The position numbers and the translations under genes are program-made. The notes beneath the pieces are model-generated. The model saw only the letters and a list, made by a program, of their open reading frames with translations. It was not told where the DNA came from and did not search any database. This document shows, piece by piece, positions 28,717 to 36,664 of a stretch of 38,175 bases of DNA (the first letter of the stretch is position 1; each line of letters begins with the position of its first letter). The stretch lies in contig JALSLA010000081.1 of NCBI GenBank assembly GCA_026988515.1, positions 1 through 38,175 of the forward strand, read 5' to 3'. Origin of the DNA: Helicobacteraceae bacterium. Lineage in GTDB: Bacteria > Campylobacterota > Campylobacteria > Campylobacterales > Sulfurimonadaceae.

Positions 28717-28725
28717 TGTTATGAT
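28717..28725 (+). promoter_or_regulatory. Extended -10 (TGTTATGAT) directly before the 60-aa ORF
   Basis: TATGAT ends 6 nt before the ATG at 28732 and no Shine-Dalgarno is present; same leaderless layout as at 10977, 19760 and 27774. Confidence 0.45.
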
Positions 28726-28731
28726 GTTTTC

Positions 28732-28914
28732 ATGAAAGAACTTTACGGCAGTGCCATTTTATTTTTCTATTTTCTCAAATGGCCCATACTGCTAGGACTT
28801 CCCTTGCTTTATGTACAGGGATTACAGAACAATTTGATCTTAAATATACTGTGGCTTTTTTGTTTTTTTTTAGTCATGCAAGACCTCTACCGACACATTG
28901 TCAAACGGCGTTAA
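28732..28914 (+). CDS. 60-aa small membrane protein of unknown function
   Basis: Sequence is two hydrophobic helices (about 7-29, SAILFFYFLKWPILLGLPLLYVQ, and 32-50, NNLILNILWLFCFFLVMQDL) with a basic tail (YRHIVKRR). The promoter-like TGTTATGAT immediately upstream and the positive-inside tail support a real gene despite its size. No family recognised. Its last 14 nt overlap the convergent 3' end of the DUF3754 gene. Confidence 0.5.
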   Translation: MKELYGSAILFFYFLKWPILLGLPLLYVQGLQNNLILNILWLFCFFLVMQDLYRHIVKRR

Positions 28915-30142
28915 GTTCTTTTAACCGCACCAGTGCATCGGCAACATTGAGCGCTTGCAAGCACTGCTCTGCTTCGGTGACCAACCCCAGTTCCAAAAGT
29001 TTTGCCACTCCGGCTTCGACCTCAAAATCGACAGCGATCCCGTAGGTGCTACGCATATACGCTTCAATCGATTTGTCTAAAGCATCCCGACAAAGCGGTT
29101 GTACACTTTGGAAAATAAAAAAATAGGCCAGCAGCGCCTCTTTGCTCTCTTCACTCTCTGCCATATCAACCAAATGCGTCACTACTCCGATATTGTTGTC
29201 CAAATTGTAAAAGTAGAGGTTTTGCGCCAGACGTGCCATGTAGCGCGTACGGTGAGTAAAAACTGTCTTGACTTGACGCCACAATACACCGCCGAACGCA
29301 CCTACGGCGGCAACCAGTGAAAGCGGATCCATCAAGGTACCCAGTTTGGTCATGAATGTCGCCAAACCGCCAATGGTACCACCCCCGCCCGTCACAGCAA
29401 TTTTTAATTTGTCTTTGAGCGTCATTTTAACTTGCGTATTGGGGAAAAGCATCTCCAAGTCAGCATGAGGAATGTCTTTAAACAGCTTCATATAGATGCA
29501 TTCACTACCGTCTGCATCAAGCAATACATCATTCTTCTTGCGTAGCGATGCCAAGACACGTGTAACACTGCGTCCCTCTTTAGCGGCAATCTCTTGTGCT
29601 CGCACCTCTAGGCGTTTGGGTTTTAACAAAATGAACAGGCGACGGTACACATCAACACGAATGCGCTCTTTTTTCAGATAGAGTGAACGCCAACTCCGTC
29701 GCTCATCATAACGGTGTGCTTCACCGCGAAAAAAAAGCAACATCTCTTCAAAATCCTCAAAATCAACACTGACCTCCACACCATACGGCGAGGTCCTGTT
29801 CATTGCAGCATGCAGGTTTTCATAGGTCAGCTCTTCGTAGTTGGCACGCTCCAACAGTGGTGTGACGGAAGCAATCAACTCCTCTTGTAAACGTGCATAC
29901 TCTGATGATGTATATTGCCGTAACGAGATTAGGTCACTGTCAGGATTGAATGGTCGGTAGCGTGCTTTTAATGCTGTCAGCTTTGTATAAAACCGGTGAT
30001 GAAAGAGCAGGCGTAACGCATCGGAAAATGGCGCATATGTTGCACTCTCAAGCTTAAAATGATCGACAAGATCGTCAAAAAGCTCCTCGTACGCTACGGG
30101 TATAAAGTGCTCCAACACCGTGTTGTCATAATATATCTGCAT
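28901..30142 (-). CDS. DUF3754 (TMEM143-like) membrane protein
   Basis: 413 aa. A long soluble N-terminal part contains LKKERIRVDVYRRLFILLKPKR and YMKLFKDIPHADLEMLFPNTQVKMTLKDKLK (about 218-250), the pattern of DUF3754/TMEM143 proteins. A hydrophobic pair follows (about 252-293, Gly-rich VTGGGGTIGGLATFM and DPLSLVAAVGAFGGVLW). The C-terminal part is helical. Human TMEM143 is mitochondrial; the function is unknown everywhere. The ATG follows the SLC13 stop with no gap (TAAATG), so the two are translated together. Last gene of the eight-gene minus-strand run. Confidence 0.75.
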   Translation of the reverse strand: MQIYYDNTVLEHFIPVAYEELFDDLVDHFKLESATYAPFSDALRLLFHHRFYTKLTALKARYRPFNPDSDLISLRQYTSSEYARLQEELIASVTPLLERANYEELTYENLHAAMNRTSPYGVEVSVDFEDFEEMLLFFRGEAHRYDERRSWRSLYLKKERIRVDVYRRLFILLKPKRLEVRAQEIAAKEGRSVTRVLASLRKKNDVLLDADGSECIYMKLFKDIPHADLEMLFPNTQVKMTLKDKLKIAVTGGGGTIGGLATFMTKLGTLMDPLSLVAAVGAFGGVLWRQVKTVFTHRTRYMARLAQNLYFYNLDNNIGVVTHLVDMAESEESKEALLAYFFIFQSVQPLCRDALDKSIEAYMRSTYGIAVDFEVEAGVAKLLELGLVTEAEQCLQALNVADALVRLKELNAV

Positions 30143-31492
30143 TTACAATAACGCTTTCCAGAAGATTTCGGCAACTAAAACAATAATACAAATGCCCACG
30201 ATATTAAAAATCACACCGTATTTTGCCATCGTTTTAATATGTACCACGCCGCTACTCATTGCAATGGCATTGGGAGCCGTGGCAATAGGCAACATAAACG
30301 CATAGCTGGCACACACCGTAGCTACCATCATAAACAGGGTTGTATTTATGCCCGTCTGCTGGGCTACCGAATAGATAATCGGCAACATAATCGAAATCAG
30401 TGCCGTATTGGAGGTAATTTCGGTTGTAAAGGTAATGAGTACGGCAATAGCAAAAAGCAGCAAGAGCGGATCTAACGTCGTCATACTCACCAAGTATGAG
30501 GCAAACTCATCTGCCAGACCCGTTTGCGAAAAGGCTTTGGCAATCGAAAAACCTGCGCCAAAAAGAAACATAATTTCATATGGCACTTTTTTGGCATCTT
30601 CTTTCCATTCCAGCTGGTGAAACGGCGGCACAAAGAGTATCAGTCCGGCACTTAAAAGAATAAGCGGCTCACTCATACCCAAACCGCTCCAGTAGGGTTT
30701 AATGGGCGCATTAACCAGCAATACTGCAATAAGTCCGCCAAGAACGTACAATACCTTTTTCTGATCGGCATTGAGCGGTTCCAGATGATCTTGACGTTGT
30801 ACATGTAAATTATTCACGCCCAAAGAGAGTACAAAACCCACTACCAACAGCATACCCAGTACTACAGGAGCAACCATCAGCATCCACTGAAAAAAGGGAA
30901 TTAGCTCCATTCCCTTGTCTTGCATAATACCCAAAAGTATTAAATTGGGCGGCGTACCGATAGGTGTTAAAATACCGCCCACACTCGCTCCGTAAGCAAT
31001 AGCTAATGCAAAACGAACTTTCAATCGTATCTCATCGGAAAGAAACAGTGCAATTGAGATAAGCAGCAACGTTGTCGTTGTATTGGAAAGCACCGAACTC
31101 AATAGTCCGGAGGTAATAACCAATGAGAAAATAATACCGCGCGCCGTGTTGGGAAAAAAACTCAATATCTTGTCAGATATCCAGCGGTGTAACCCACTCT
31201 TTTCAACGGCAATTGCAAGCAAAAAACCTCCTAAAAAGAGATAAATAATAGGGTGTGCATAATTTACGGTCGTCTCTTTTACATGTAAAATGGAAAATGC
31301 GGGAAAGAGAATAATGGGCAATAGCGACACCACGCCGAGCGGAAGGGCTTCATTGCTCCATAATGCTACCAACAGTGCGATAGAACCAATAAGAAGCGCC
31401 TGTACCGTTGTCACAAATGCAACGGAAAGTGCAAAAAACATCACCCCAATAATGACAGCAATCAGAAGATTTTTTATCTGTACGGTCACCAT
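30143..31492 (-). CDS. SLC13/DASS family anion symporter
   Basis: 449 aa from the ATG at 31492 (MVTVQIKNLL), one base after the gpsA stop; the track start at 31513 would overlap gpsA. About 11 TM segments. Both DASS signature motifs are visible: SNTTTTLLLISIALF (about 130-144) and EITSNTALISIMLPI (about 360-374), each with the Ser-Asn-Thr that binds sodium and substrate. The family moves dicarboxylates, citrate or sulfate with Na+; the sequence alone does not tell which. No Shine-Dalgarno, so translation is probably coupled to gpsA. Holds two TACATGTA copies (NLHVQ, ILHVK). Confidence 0.9.
   Translation of the reverse strand: MVTVQIKNLLIAVIIGVMFFALSVAFVTTVQALLIGSIALLVALWSNEALPLGVVSLLPIILFPAFSILHVKETTVNYAHPIIYLFLGGFLLAIAVEKSGLHRWISDKILSFFPNTARGIIFSLVITSGLLSSVLSNTTTTLLLISIALFLSDEIRLKVRFALAIAYGASVGGILTPIGTPPNLILLGIMQDKGMELIPFFQWMLMVAPVVLGMLLVVGFVLSLGVNNLHVQRQDHLEPLNADQKKVLYVLGGLIAVLLVNAPIKPYWSGLGMSEPLILLSAGLILFVPPFHQLEWKEDAKKVPYEIMFLFGAGFSIAKAFSQTGLADEFASYLVSMTTLDPLLLLFAIAVLITFTTEITSNTALISIMLPIIYSVAQQTGINTTLFMMVATVCASYAFMLPIATAPNAIAMSSGVVHIKTMAKYGVIFNIVGICIIVLVAEIFWKALL
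30800..30807. repeat. Dispersed palindrome TACATGTA
   Basis: Intragenic copy (TGTACATGTAAA) in the SLC13 gene, read in frame as Leu-His-Val. Confidence 0.8.
31280..31287. repeat. Dispersed palindrome TACATGTA (full TTTTACATGTAAAA)
   Basis: Perfect 14-bp palindrome (31277-31290) in the SLC13 gene, read in frame as Leu-His-Val, 480 bp from the previous copy. Confidence 0.85.
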
Positions 31493-31493
31493 G

Positions 31494-32384
31494 TTATTGC
31501 GACAGCAGATCACGCAGACTCTGTTGCGGATCTTTTCCTTCCAAGGTATTGTAAACTTCTCGTGCTATAGGCAAATAAAGTCCTTTCTCATCAGCAATTT
31601 TTTTCAGGGCATATGCCGTTCCGATTCCTTCTGCCACTTCCCCCAGCTCCTTTAAAATTTTTGTTTGTGATTTACCTTCGGCAATACCCAGTCCGACTCT
31701 AAAATTTCGCGACATTACCGAACTCGCCGTTAAAAACAGATCACCGGCACCACTAAGACCGATAAAGCTCTCATCACGTGCACCGTAGCTCGTTCCAAAA
31801 CGCTGCATCTCAACCAAACCTCTGGCAATAAGTGATGCCGCGGCATTCTTTCCAAGATGCAGTCCCTCACAGATTCCCGCAGCAATGGCGATGACATTTT
31901 TATAAGCACCGCATACTTCAGCACCCATCACATCTTCAGAGTAGTACGTCTTTATAAAGTTGGGAAAAAAGTCACCGAAACGCTGTGCCAACTCCTTGTT
32001 GTGTGAGTTAATCACTACTGCTGTCGGCAATGACTGCACTACCTCGGCGGCAAACGAGGGGCCAGAAAGATACGCTAAATGTTCTTGAGGTACATAGTCC
32101 TCAAAAATCTCATTTAAAAAGCGTCCGCTGTCTGCCTCAATCCCTTTGGCCACCACTAAAATATTTTGACCGTGATAGACAAAATGCTCACGCAGCCACA
32201 CACCAACCTCTTGTGCCGGTATAGCAAGAATGAGATATTCACACGCCAATGCCTCTTTCAGGCTAACAAAGCCTTTAATATCGCGCGGTGTCCGAGATGT
32301 AATGACACCCTCATGATTCAGTGTTATAGCATGATAAAGGGCATAACCCCACTTTCCTGCACCAATAACGGCAATACGACTCAT
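31494..32384 (-). CDS. gpsA: Glycerol-3-phosphate dehydrogenase [NAD(P)+]
   Basis: 296 aa. Makes sn-glycerol 3-phosphate from dihydroxyacetone phosphate for phospholipid synthesis. Rossmann motif IAVIGAGKWGYAL (4-16), then LAIPAQEV, the catalytic region AYLSGPSFAAEVVQ (about 105-118), GAYKNVIAIAAGICEGLHLGKNAAASLI with the active Lys, and SGAGDLFLTASSVMSRNFRVG. Somewhat shorter than E. coli GpsA (339 aa) but complete. Its start overlaps the RCK protein gene by 4 nt. Confidence 0.96.
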   Translation of the reverse strand: MSRIAVIGAGKWGYALYHAITLNHEGVITSRTPRDIKGFVSLKEALACEYLILAIPAQEVGVWLREHFVYHGQNILVVAKGIEADSGRFLNEIFEDYVPQEHLAYLSGPSFAAEVVQSLPTAVVINSHNKELAQRFGDFFPNFIKTYYSEDVMGAEVCGAYKNVIAIAAGICEGLHLGKNAAASLIARGLVEMQRFGTSYGARDESFIGLSGAGDLFLTASSVMSRNFRVGLGIAEGKSQTKILKELGEVAEGIGTAYALKKIADEKGLYLPIAREVYNTLEGKDPQQSLRDLLSQ

Positions 32385-33079
32385 ACGCTATCCCTTATAT
32401 GCATTTTAAATTTGTCAATGTCTTCTTGCAGACCAATAACTACCAACACATCACCCACCTCAATACGATGATTAAACCCTTTTGCGGTAAAGACAAAATT
32501 GGTATTGAGCATCTTATCGACAATAGCGAGTAAAATAATATTGTACGTATCTTTAAAAGCAATACCGTGACTGTTGTTACCGACAATAGCATCTCCTGGT
32601 ACAACGTTAATTTGTGCAATTTTGATCTCACTGTCTTCATATAAAATATTGTGTAACACGTTGGTAACAACCGGTTTTTCCAAGATTTCGCTAATGAGGT
32701 TAGCGGTAATCTGAACAATAGGTAAAATCCTGTTGGCACCCGCAATTTTAAGCTTATTGATACCCTCGGTATCTTTGGCCAACGCAACAATATACATGGC
32801 GCTAAATGTTGCTCGAAGCGAAATGGTCAAAAAGATATTGTGTGCATCATCTTCTAAAGTACAAAAAGCTACCGTATTATCCGTGCGGTAGTCACGCTCA
32901 ATCTCATGCCATTCATCACTTAAATCAAAAGACGAGACATGAAACCCGTCTTCTTGTGCTTTTTGCCGCAAGGCGTCATCGAGAACAAAAATATGGACAC
33001 GCTCATACTCCGATGCAATTTGTGATGCAATCTGACGTGCATATTCGTTATATCCAAAAATCAGAGCACTTTTTTTCAT
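32381..33079 (-). CDS. Stand-alone RCK (TrkA-N/TrkA-C) protein
   Basis: 232 aa soluble protein: a Rossmann-like TrkA_N domain (about 1-125; KKSALIFGYNEYARQIASQI, then VAFCTLEDDAHN) and a TrkA_C domain (about 145-228; ending GDVLVVIGLQEDIDKFK). The nucleotide loop reads GYNEYA rather than GxGxxG, so NAD binding is doubtful. It overlaps the K+ channel gene by 4 nt and probably forms a mixed gating ring with the channel's own RCK domain or otherwise tunes it. Overlaps gpsA by 4 nt. Confidence 0.87.
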   Translation of the reverse strand: MKKSALIFGYNEYARQIASQIASEYERVHIFVLDDALRQKAQEDGFHVSSFDLSDEWHEIERDYRTDNTVAFCTLEDDAHNIFLTISLRATFSAMYIVALAKDTEGINKLKIAGANRILPIVQITANLISEILEKPVVTNVLHNILYEDSEIKIAQINVVPGDAIVGNNSHGIAFKDTYNIILLAIVDKMLNTNFVFTAKGFNHRIEVGDVLVVIGLQEDIDKFKMHIRDSV

Positions 33080-34653
33080 GATCGTCTCTTTTTTACATGT
33101 AAATCACGTTTAAACTCTTTAATCAACACATTAGAGCCGATAACAAGAAGAATATCACCGGTGCCGACAGGCTCATGGCTCTTCGGATTAAAAAGAAACG
33201 CATCGCCGTTAGCAGGGCTGATTCCCATGAGAATAATACGGTAACGTTCGGCACAAAGATCACCGACATTACGGTATTGGGCACCAATATACTCGTCAAT
33301 AACAATCTCTTCGGTGAGTACGTCACTCTGTTCGGAACGCAGAGCATGAATGGCTTCAAAAGCAACCGGCATACCGCTAAACTCTTTGGCTACCATACCG
33401 ACAAGTTCTTGGGAATAGACCACTTCATTCACTCCGGCAAGAGAGAGCTTTTTTCGATTCGATTGATTAATAAGCAGTGAGAGCAGCATCACCTCTTTAT
33501 TCATTGATCGAATCGTAAGTGCCGCATATACATTACTCACATCATCATACTCCAGACACAATACAGCATGTACCTGCTTCTTAAAATCAATACCGAGCTT
33601 TGCATAACTTGCCAATGCACCCGGATCACCGACAACGGCTCTAATATGATGCGATGTCGCCAGTTTAACACGGTCTACATTGTTGTCAAGTACAACAATA
33701 TTTTTACCGTGACGGCGTAGTTTCGCGGCAACCTGCTGTGCAGTTTTGGTATAACCGCAGATAAGATAAAACTTACGAAGTGCCGAGATATTTTCAATGA
33801 GCTTGTTCTCAACAATATCATCCATGCGTTCGGTAAAAGCCGAAACAATAATGGAAGTACTAAAAGAGAGTACGGCGATACCGGAGATAATAATAAACAT
33901 CGCCACGACCTGCCCGCCTTCGGTTTTGGGTACCAAATCACCAAAACCTACGGTAGAAATAGTGACCAACGACCAATAAAATGCTTCAAAAAGCGTCGTA
34001 ATCTGCGAATTGGGATGGTTTGCTTCCATCACATAAATAAGAACTCCCGAAACAAATACAACAATAGCAGCAAACATTAAAAGGGTAAGCAATTCATGCT
34101 TTTTATGCGTCAAAACCGACAATAAATGACGAATGCTATTGGTATAACGAAACAGCTTAAAGACCCGAAAGAGAATAAAAAGCCGTAACAGTCGCAGCTC
34201 ATGGAAGAACGGCATAATAGCAAACAGATCAATAATAGCCGACGGCGAACTCATGTATTGAAATTTGACATGCAGAATCTCTTTGAACGCTTTTAAAGGA
34301 CTAAACTCTCGTTGTAAAAACTCATCGTGTTCATAGCGTTCAATAATAATTTTAGAATTGTCATTGTACACCCACATGCGCAGTAAATACTCAACTAAAA
34401 AGACTATAGAGATAATATAATCGTTAAAAAACTGTAAAAAATCATGCGATTCATATTTAACTTCACGAATTAAAATAATCACACTCGAAAGAATCAGCAT
34501 GACCATCACCACATCAAAGTACTTTTTATAACGATACGAGTTATTCTCCATCAGGTTATAAAAGAAGGTCTTCACCTTTTTGTAACGATGCGATCCGTTA
34601 AGAACATAAGCGCTCTTGACCATGAAACGCGCAAATGGCTTCATAGTCGTCAC
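33076..34653 (-). CDS. Six-TM potassium channel with C-terminal RCK domains
   Basis: 525 aa. Voltage-sensor-like S1-S4 (about 46-172), with S4-like spaced basic residues in LRLLRLFILFRVFKLFRYT. S5 (about 189-208) is followed by a pore helix and selectivity filter ISTVGFGDLVP (about 233-243), then S6 (about 247-268). A TrkA_N/RCK domain starts near 291 (FYLICGYTKTAQQVAAKLRRHG) and a TrkA_C domain ends the protein. Selective K+ conduction is certain from TVGFG; voltage gating is inferred. The start is GTG at 34653 or ATG at 34644. 2 bp after gatB. Carries a perfect TTTACATGTAAA near its end (DLHVKK). Confidence 0.93.
   Translation of the reverse strand: MTTMKPFARFMVKSAYVLNGSHRYKKVKTFFYNLMENNSYRYKKYFDVVMVMLILSSVIILIREVKYESHDFLQFFNDYIISIVFLVEYLLRMWVYNDNSKIIIERYEHDEFLQREFSPLKAFKEILHVKFQYMSSPSAIIDLFAIMPFFHELRLLRLFILFRVFKLFRYTNSIRHLLSVLTHKKHELLTLLMFAAIVVFVSGVLIYVMEANHPNSQITTLFEAFYWSLVTISTVGFGDLVPKTEGGQVVAMFIIISGIAVLSFSTSIIVSAFTERMDDIVENKLIENISALRKFYLICGYTKTAQQVAAKLRRHGKNIVVLDNNVDRVKLATSHHIRAVVGDPGALASYAKLGIDFKKQVHAVLCLEYDDVSNVYAALTIRSMNKEVMLLSLLINQSNRKKLSLAGVNEVVYSQELVGMVAKEFSGMPVAFEAIHALRSEQSDVLTEEIVIDEYIGAQYRNVGDLCAERYRIILMGISPANGDAFLFNPKSHEPVGTGDILLVIGSNVLIKEFKRDLHVKKRRS
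33094..33101. repeat. Dispersed palindrome TACATGTA (full TTTACATGTAAA)
   Basis: Perfect 12-mer (33092-33103) in the last codons of the K+ channel gene, read in frame as Leu-His-Val. Confidence 0.85.
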
Positions 34654-34655
34654 GC

Positions 34656-36080
34656 TTAGCTCAATTTAGATTTTAAAATATCATTTACGGCCTGCGGATT
34701 GGCACTCCCTTTGGAAGCTTTCATAACTTGACCGACAAAAAAGCCAAAAAGCTTCTCTTTACCGTTGTGATACTCTTGAACTTTGTCCGGATTGGCGGCA
34801 AGAATCTCATTAACCAGTTGTTCAATAGCACCGGTATCGCTCACCTGTTTTAACCCAAGCTTGTCAATAACGGCATCGACATCCTCGTCATGCTCCATCA
34901 GGTAGTCCAAAACCTCTTTTGCCGCTTTGCCGCTAAGCGTCTGATCTTCAATACGCTTGACCAATGTACCGAGTGTTTTAGCATTGACCGGTGAGTTTTC
35001 AATATTGACCTCACCGCCAAAACGTCCTTGCAGTTCGACACTCAACCATGTTGTTGCATTTTTTGCGCTAATTCCCTCTTGCATCATGGCTTCAAAATAG
35101 TGCGCCATCTCTAACGAACTGGTAATAACAGACGCATTGTACTCGTTCATACCGTAGGCATCAACAAAACGTTTGCGTTTTTCATCGGGAAGTTCAGGAA
35201 TCTTACTAAAAGTAGCATACATCGCATCGTCTACTACCACTTTAAGCAGGTCGGGTTCGGGAAAATAACGATAGTCGGCCGCTTCCTCTTTGCCACGCAT
35301 GGAACGGGTCTCCTGTCTGGCTTGATCAAACAGACGGGTCTCCTGATAAATCTCTTCATCATACACGCCGTCTTCCCATGCTTCTATCTGACGTGCCACC
35401 TCAATCTCAATGGCTTTTTGAATAAAACGAAAACTGTTGATATTTTTAATTTCGACACGCGTATAGAGTTTTTCATCACCTTTAGGACGAATGGAAACAT
35501 TGACATCTACACGAAATGATCCCTCTTGCATATTGGCATCACTAATGTCTAAGTAGCGTACAATAGCATGCAGTTTTTTTAAATAGAGAATCACCTCTTC
35601 GCTGGAGCGCATATCGGGTTCTGAGACAATCTCCAACAGCGGAGTTCCCGCGCGGTTCAGATCTACTTTGGAAACATCGCCTTCATGAATATTTTTGCCG
35701 GCATCGGCTTCAATATGCGCACGGTTAATCCGAATCACTTTATGTGTACCGTCTTCAAAATCAATCTGTAATGCACCGTGTTCTACAATAGGTGTGTAGA
35801 GTTGCGTAATCTGATAGGCACTGGGACTGTCAGGGTAAAAATAGCTCTTTCGGTCAAAATAAGAGGTTCGGTTCACGGTAGCGTTGACAGCCGTTCCAAA
35901 CATGACGGATTTTTCCACAACCGCTTTGTTGAGTACCGGCAGCGCTCCGGGAAGTGCCAAACACGTCGGACACGTATTGCTGTTTTGTCGATGATTAAAA
36001 CTCGTAGGACACGAGCAAAAAAGTTTTGTTTTTGTATTTAACTGAACATGGACCTCAAGACCAATAACAACTTCAAACAT
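34656..36080 (-). CDS. gatB: Asp-tRNA(Asn)/Glu-tRNA(Gln) amidotransferase subunit B
   Basis: 474 aa from the ATG at 36080 ([19 protein letters not shown]), with AAGGA five nt upstream; the track start at 36095 is five codons too long. GatB is the kinase/tRNA-binding subunit of GatCAB, which converts Glu-tRNA(Gln) and Asp-tRNA(Asn). Visible: the zinc cysteines in LFCSCPTSF and [14 protein letters not shown], the [14 protein letters not shown] substrate motif, [18 protein letters not shown], and a C-terminal YqeY-like tail ending [15 protein letters not shown]. gatA and gatC are not adjacent, as is common in this phylum. Confidence 0.97.
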   Translation of the reverse strand: MFEVVIGLEVHVQLNTKTKLFCSCPTSFNHRQNSNTCPTCLALPGALPVLNKAVVEKSVMFGTAVNATVNRTSYFDRKSYFYPDSPSAYQITQLYTPIVEHGALQIDFEDGTHKVIRINRAHIEADAGKNIHEGDVSKVDLNRAGTPLLEIVSEPDMRSSEEVILYLKKLHAIVRYLDISDANMQEGSFRVDVNVSIRPKGDEKLYTRVEIKNINSFRFIQKAIEIEVARQIEAWEDGVYDEEIYQETRLFDQARQETRSMRGKEEAADYRYFPEPDLLKVVVDDAMYATFSKIPELPDEKRKRFVDAYGMNEYNASVITSSLEMAHYFEAMMQEGISAKNATTWLSVELQGRFGGEVNIENSPVNAKTLGTLVKRIEDQTLSGKAAKEVLDYLMEHDEDVDAVIDKLGLKQVSDTGAIEQLVNEILAANPDKVQEYHNGKEKLFGFFVGQVMKASKGSANPQAVNDILKSKLS

Positions 36081-36100
36081 TCCATTCCTTAACAATTGTA

Positions 36101-36661
36101 TTACGGAGTATCAATAAAGTATCGTATGGATGCAAAACCGTATGCGCCCGTCTTTGCAATACTTTTGACATGCTCAGCGGTAACAATACCGCCAAGCGCT
36201 ATAATATTGACTCTTATTTTATCCACTTTATCTTTTAAATCCTCTAAACCTTTGGGATTTCCTTTACCCGGTGTTGTAAAAACAGGACTGTAGGTAATGC
36301 AATCGGCACCCAACTGTTGTGCCAAAGCAATCTCTTTGCTGTTATGAGTACTGGCAATTACATGTAAATCAAGCGCTTTGGCATCAGCAATCAAAGGTAG
36401 TTGCGAAGATGTCAAATGAACTCCTGTTGCACCGAGCCTATGTGCCAACTCAATATGGGAGTTGATGTAAATGTGCGCAATACGGTAACTTTTGCATGTT
36501 GCGACAAATGCCGTAGCCAACGCTTCAATGTCAGGGGTCGTTTTGTCTCGGAAACAGGCATGGGTCACACGGTGATGTTGCAATGACCTGCTGAGTCGTT
36601 TTTCAAACCGTGCAACATCGGTTCCGTAGTAGTACGGATCCGTAATTAAATATGCTTTCAC
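36101..36661 (-). CDS. Thiamine phosphate synthase-like protein (ThiE/TenI family)
   Basis: 186 aa TIM-barrel protein. ThiE-family landmarks: [13 protein letters not shown] (1-13), CFRDKTTPD (about 36-44, family LReK), [15 protein letters not shown] (about 76-90), [21 protein letters not shown] (about 119-139) and [13 protein letters not shown]. In ThiE the third segment is normally HLGQ-D, with an Asp binding magnesium; here it is HLTSSQ. It may therefore be a divergent ThiE or a TenI-like relative. No other thiamine gene is nearby. 3 bp after the hybrid kinase gene and 20 bp before gatB. One TACATGTA copy (DLHVIA). Confidence 0.82.
   Translation of the reverse strand: MKAYLITDPYYYGTDVARFEKRLSRSLQHHRVTHACFRDKTTPDIEALATAFVATCKSYRIAHIYINSHIELAHRLGATGVHLTSSQLPLIADAKALDLHVIASTHNSKEIALAQQLGADCITYSPVFTTPGKGNPKGLEDLKDKVDKIRVNIIALGGIVTAEHVKSIAKTGAYGFASIRYFIDTP
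36359..36366. repeat. Dispersed palindrome TACATGTA
   Basis: Intragenic copy (ATTACATGTAAA) in the ThiE-like gene, read in frame as Leu-His-Val. Confidence 0.8.
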
Positions 36662-36664
36662 GCC

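Noticed and set aside
28673-28717. N-terminal extension MLHVKNATISLKRIV of the Dabb protein
   Set aside because: It is the palindrome and promoter region translated by chance; the GTG at 28672 has AAGGA upstream.
30239-30475. Plus-strand ORFs within 28901-38017
   Set aside because: All are antisense to confidently identified genes and carry no recognisable domains.
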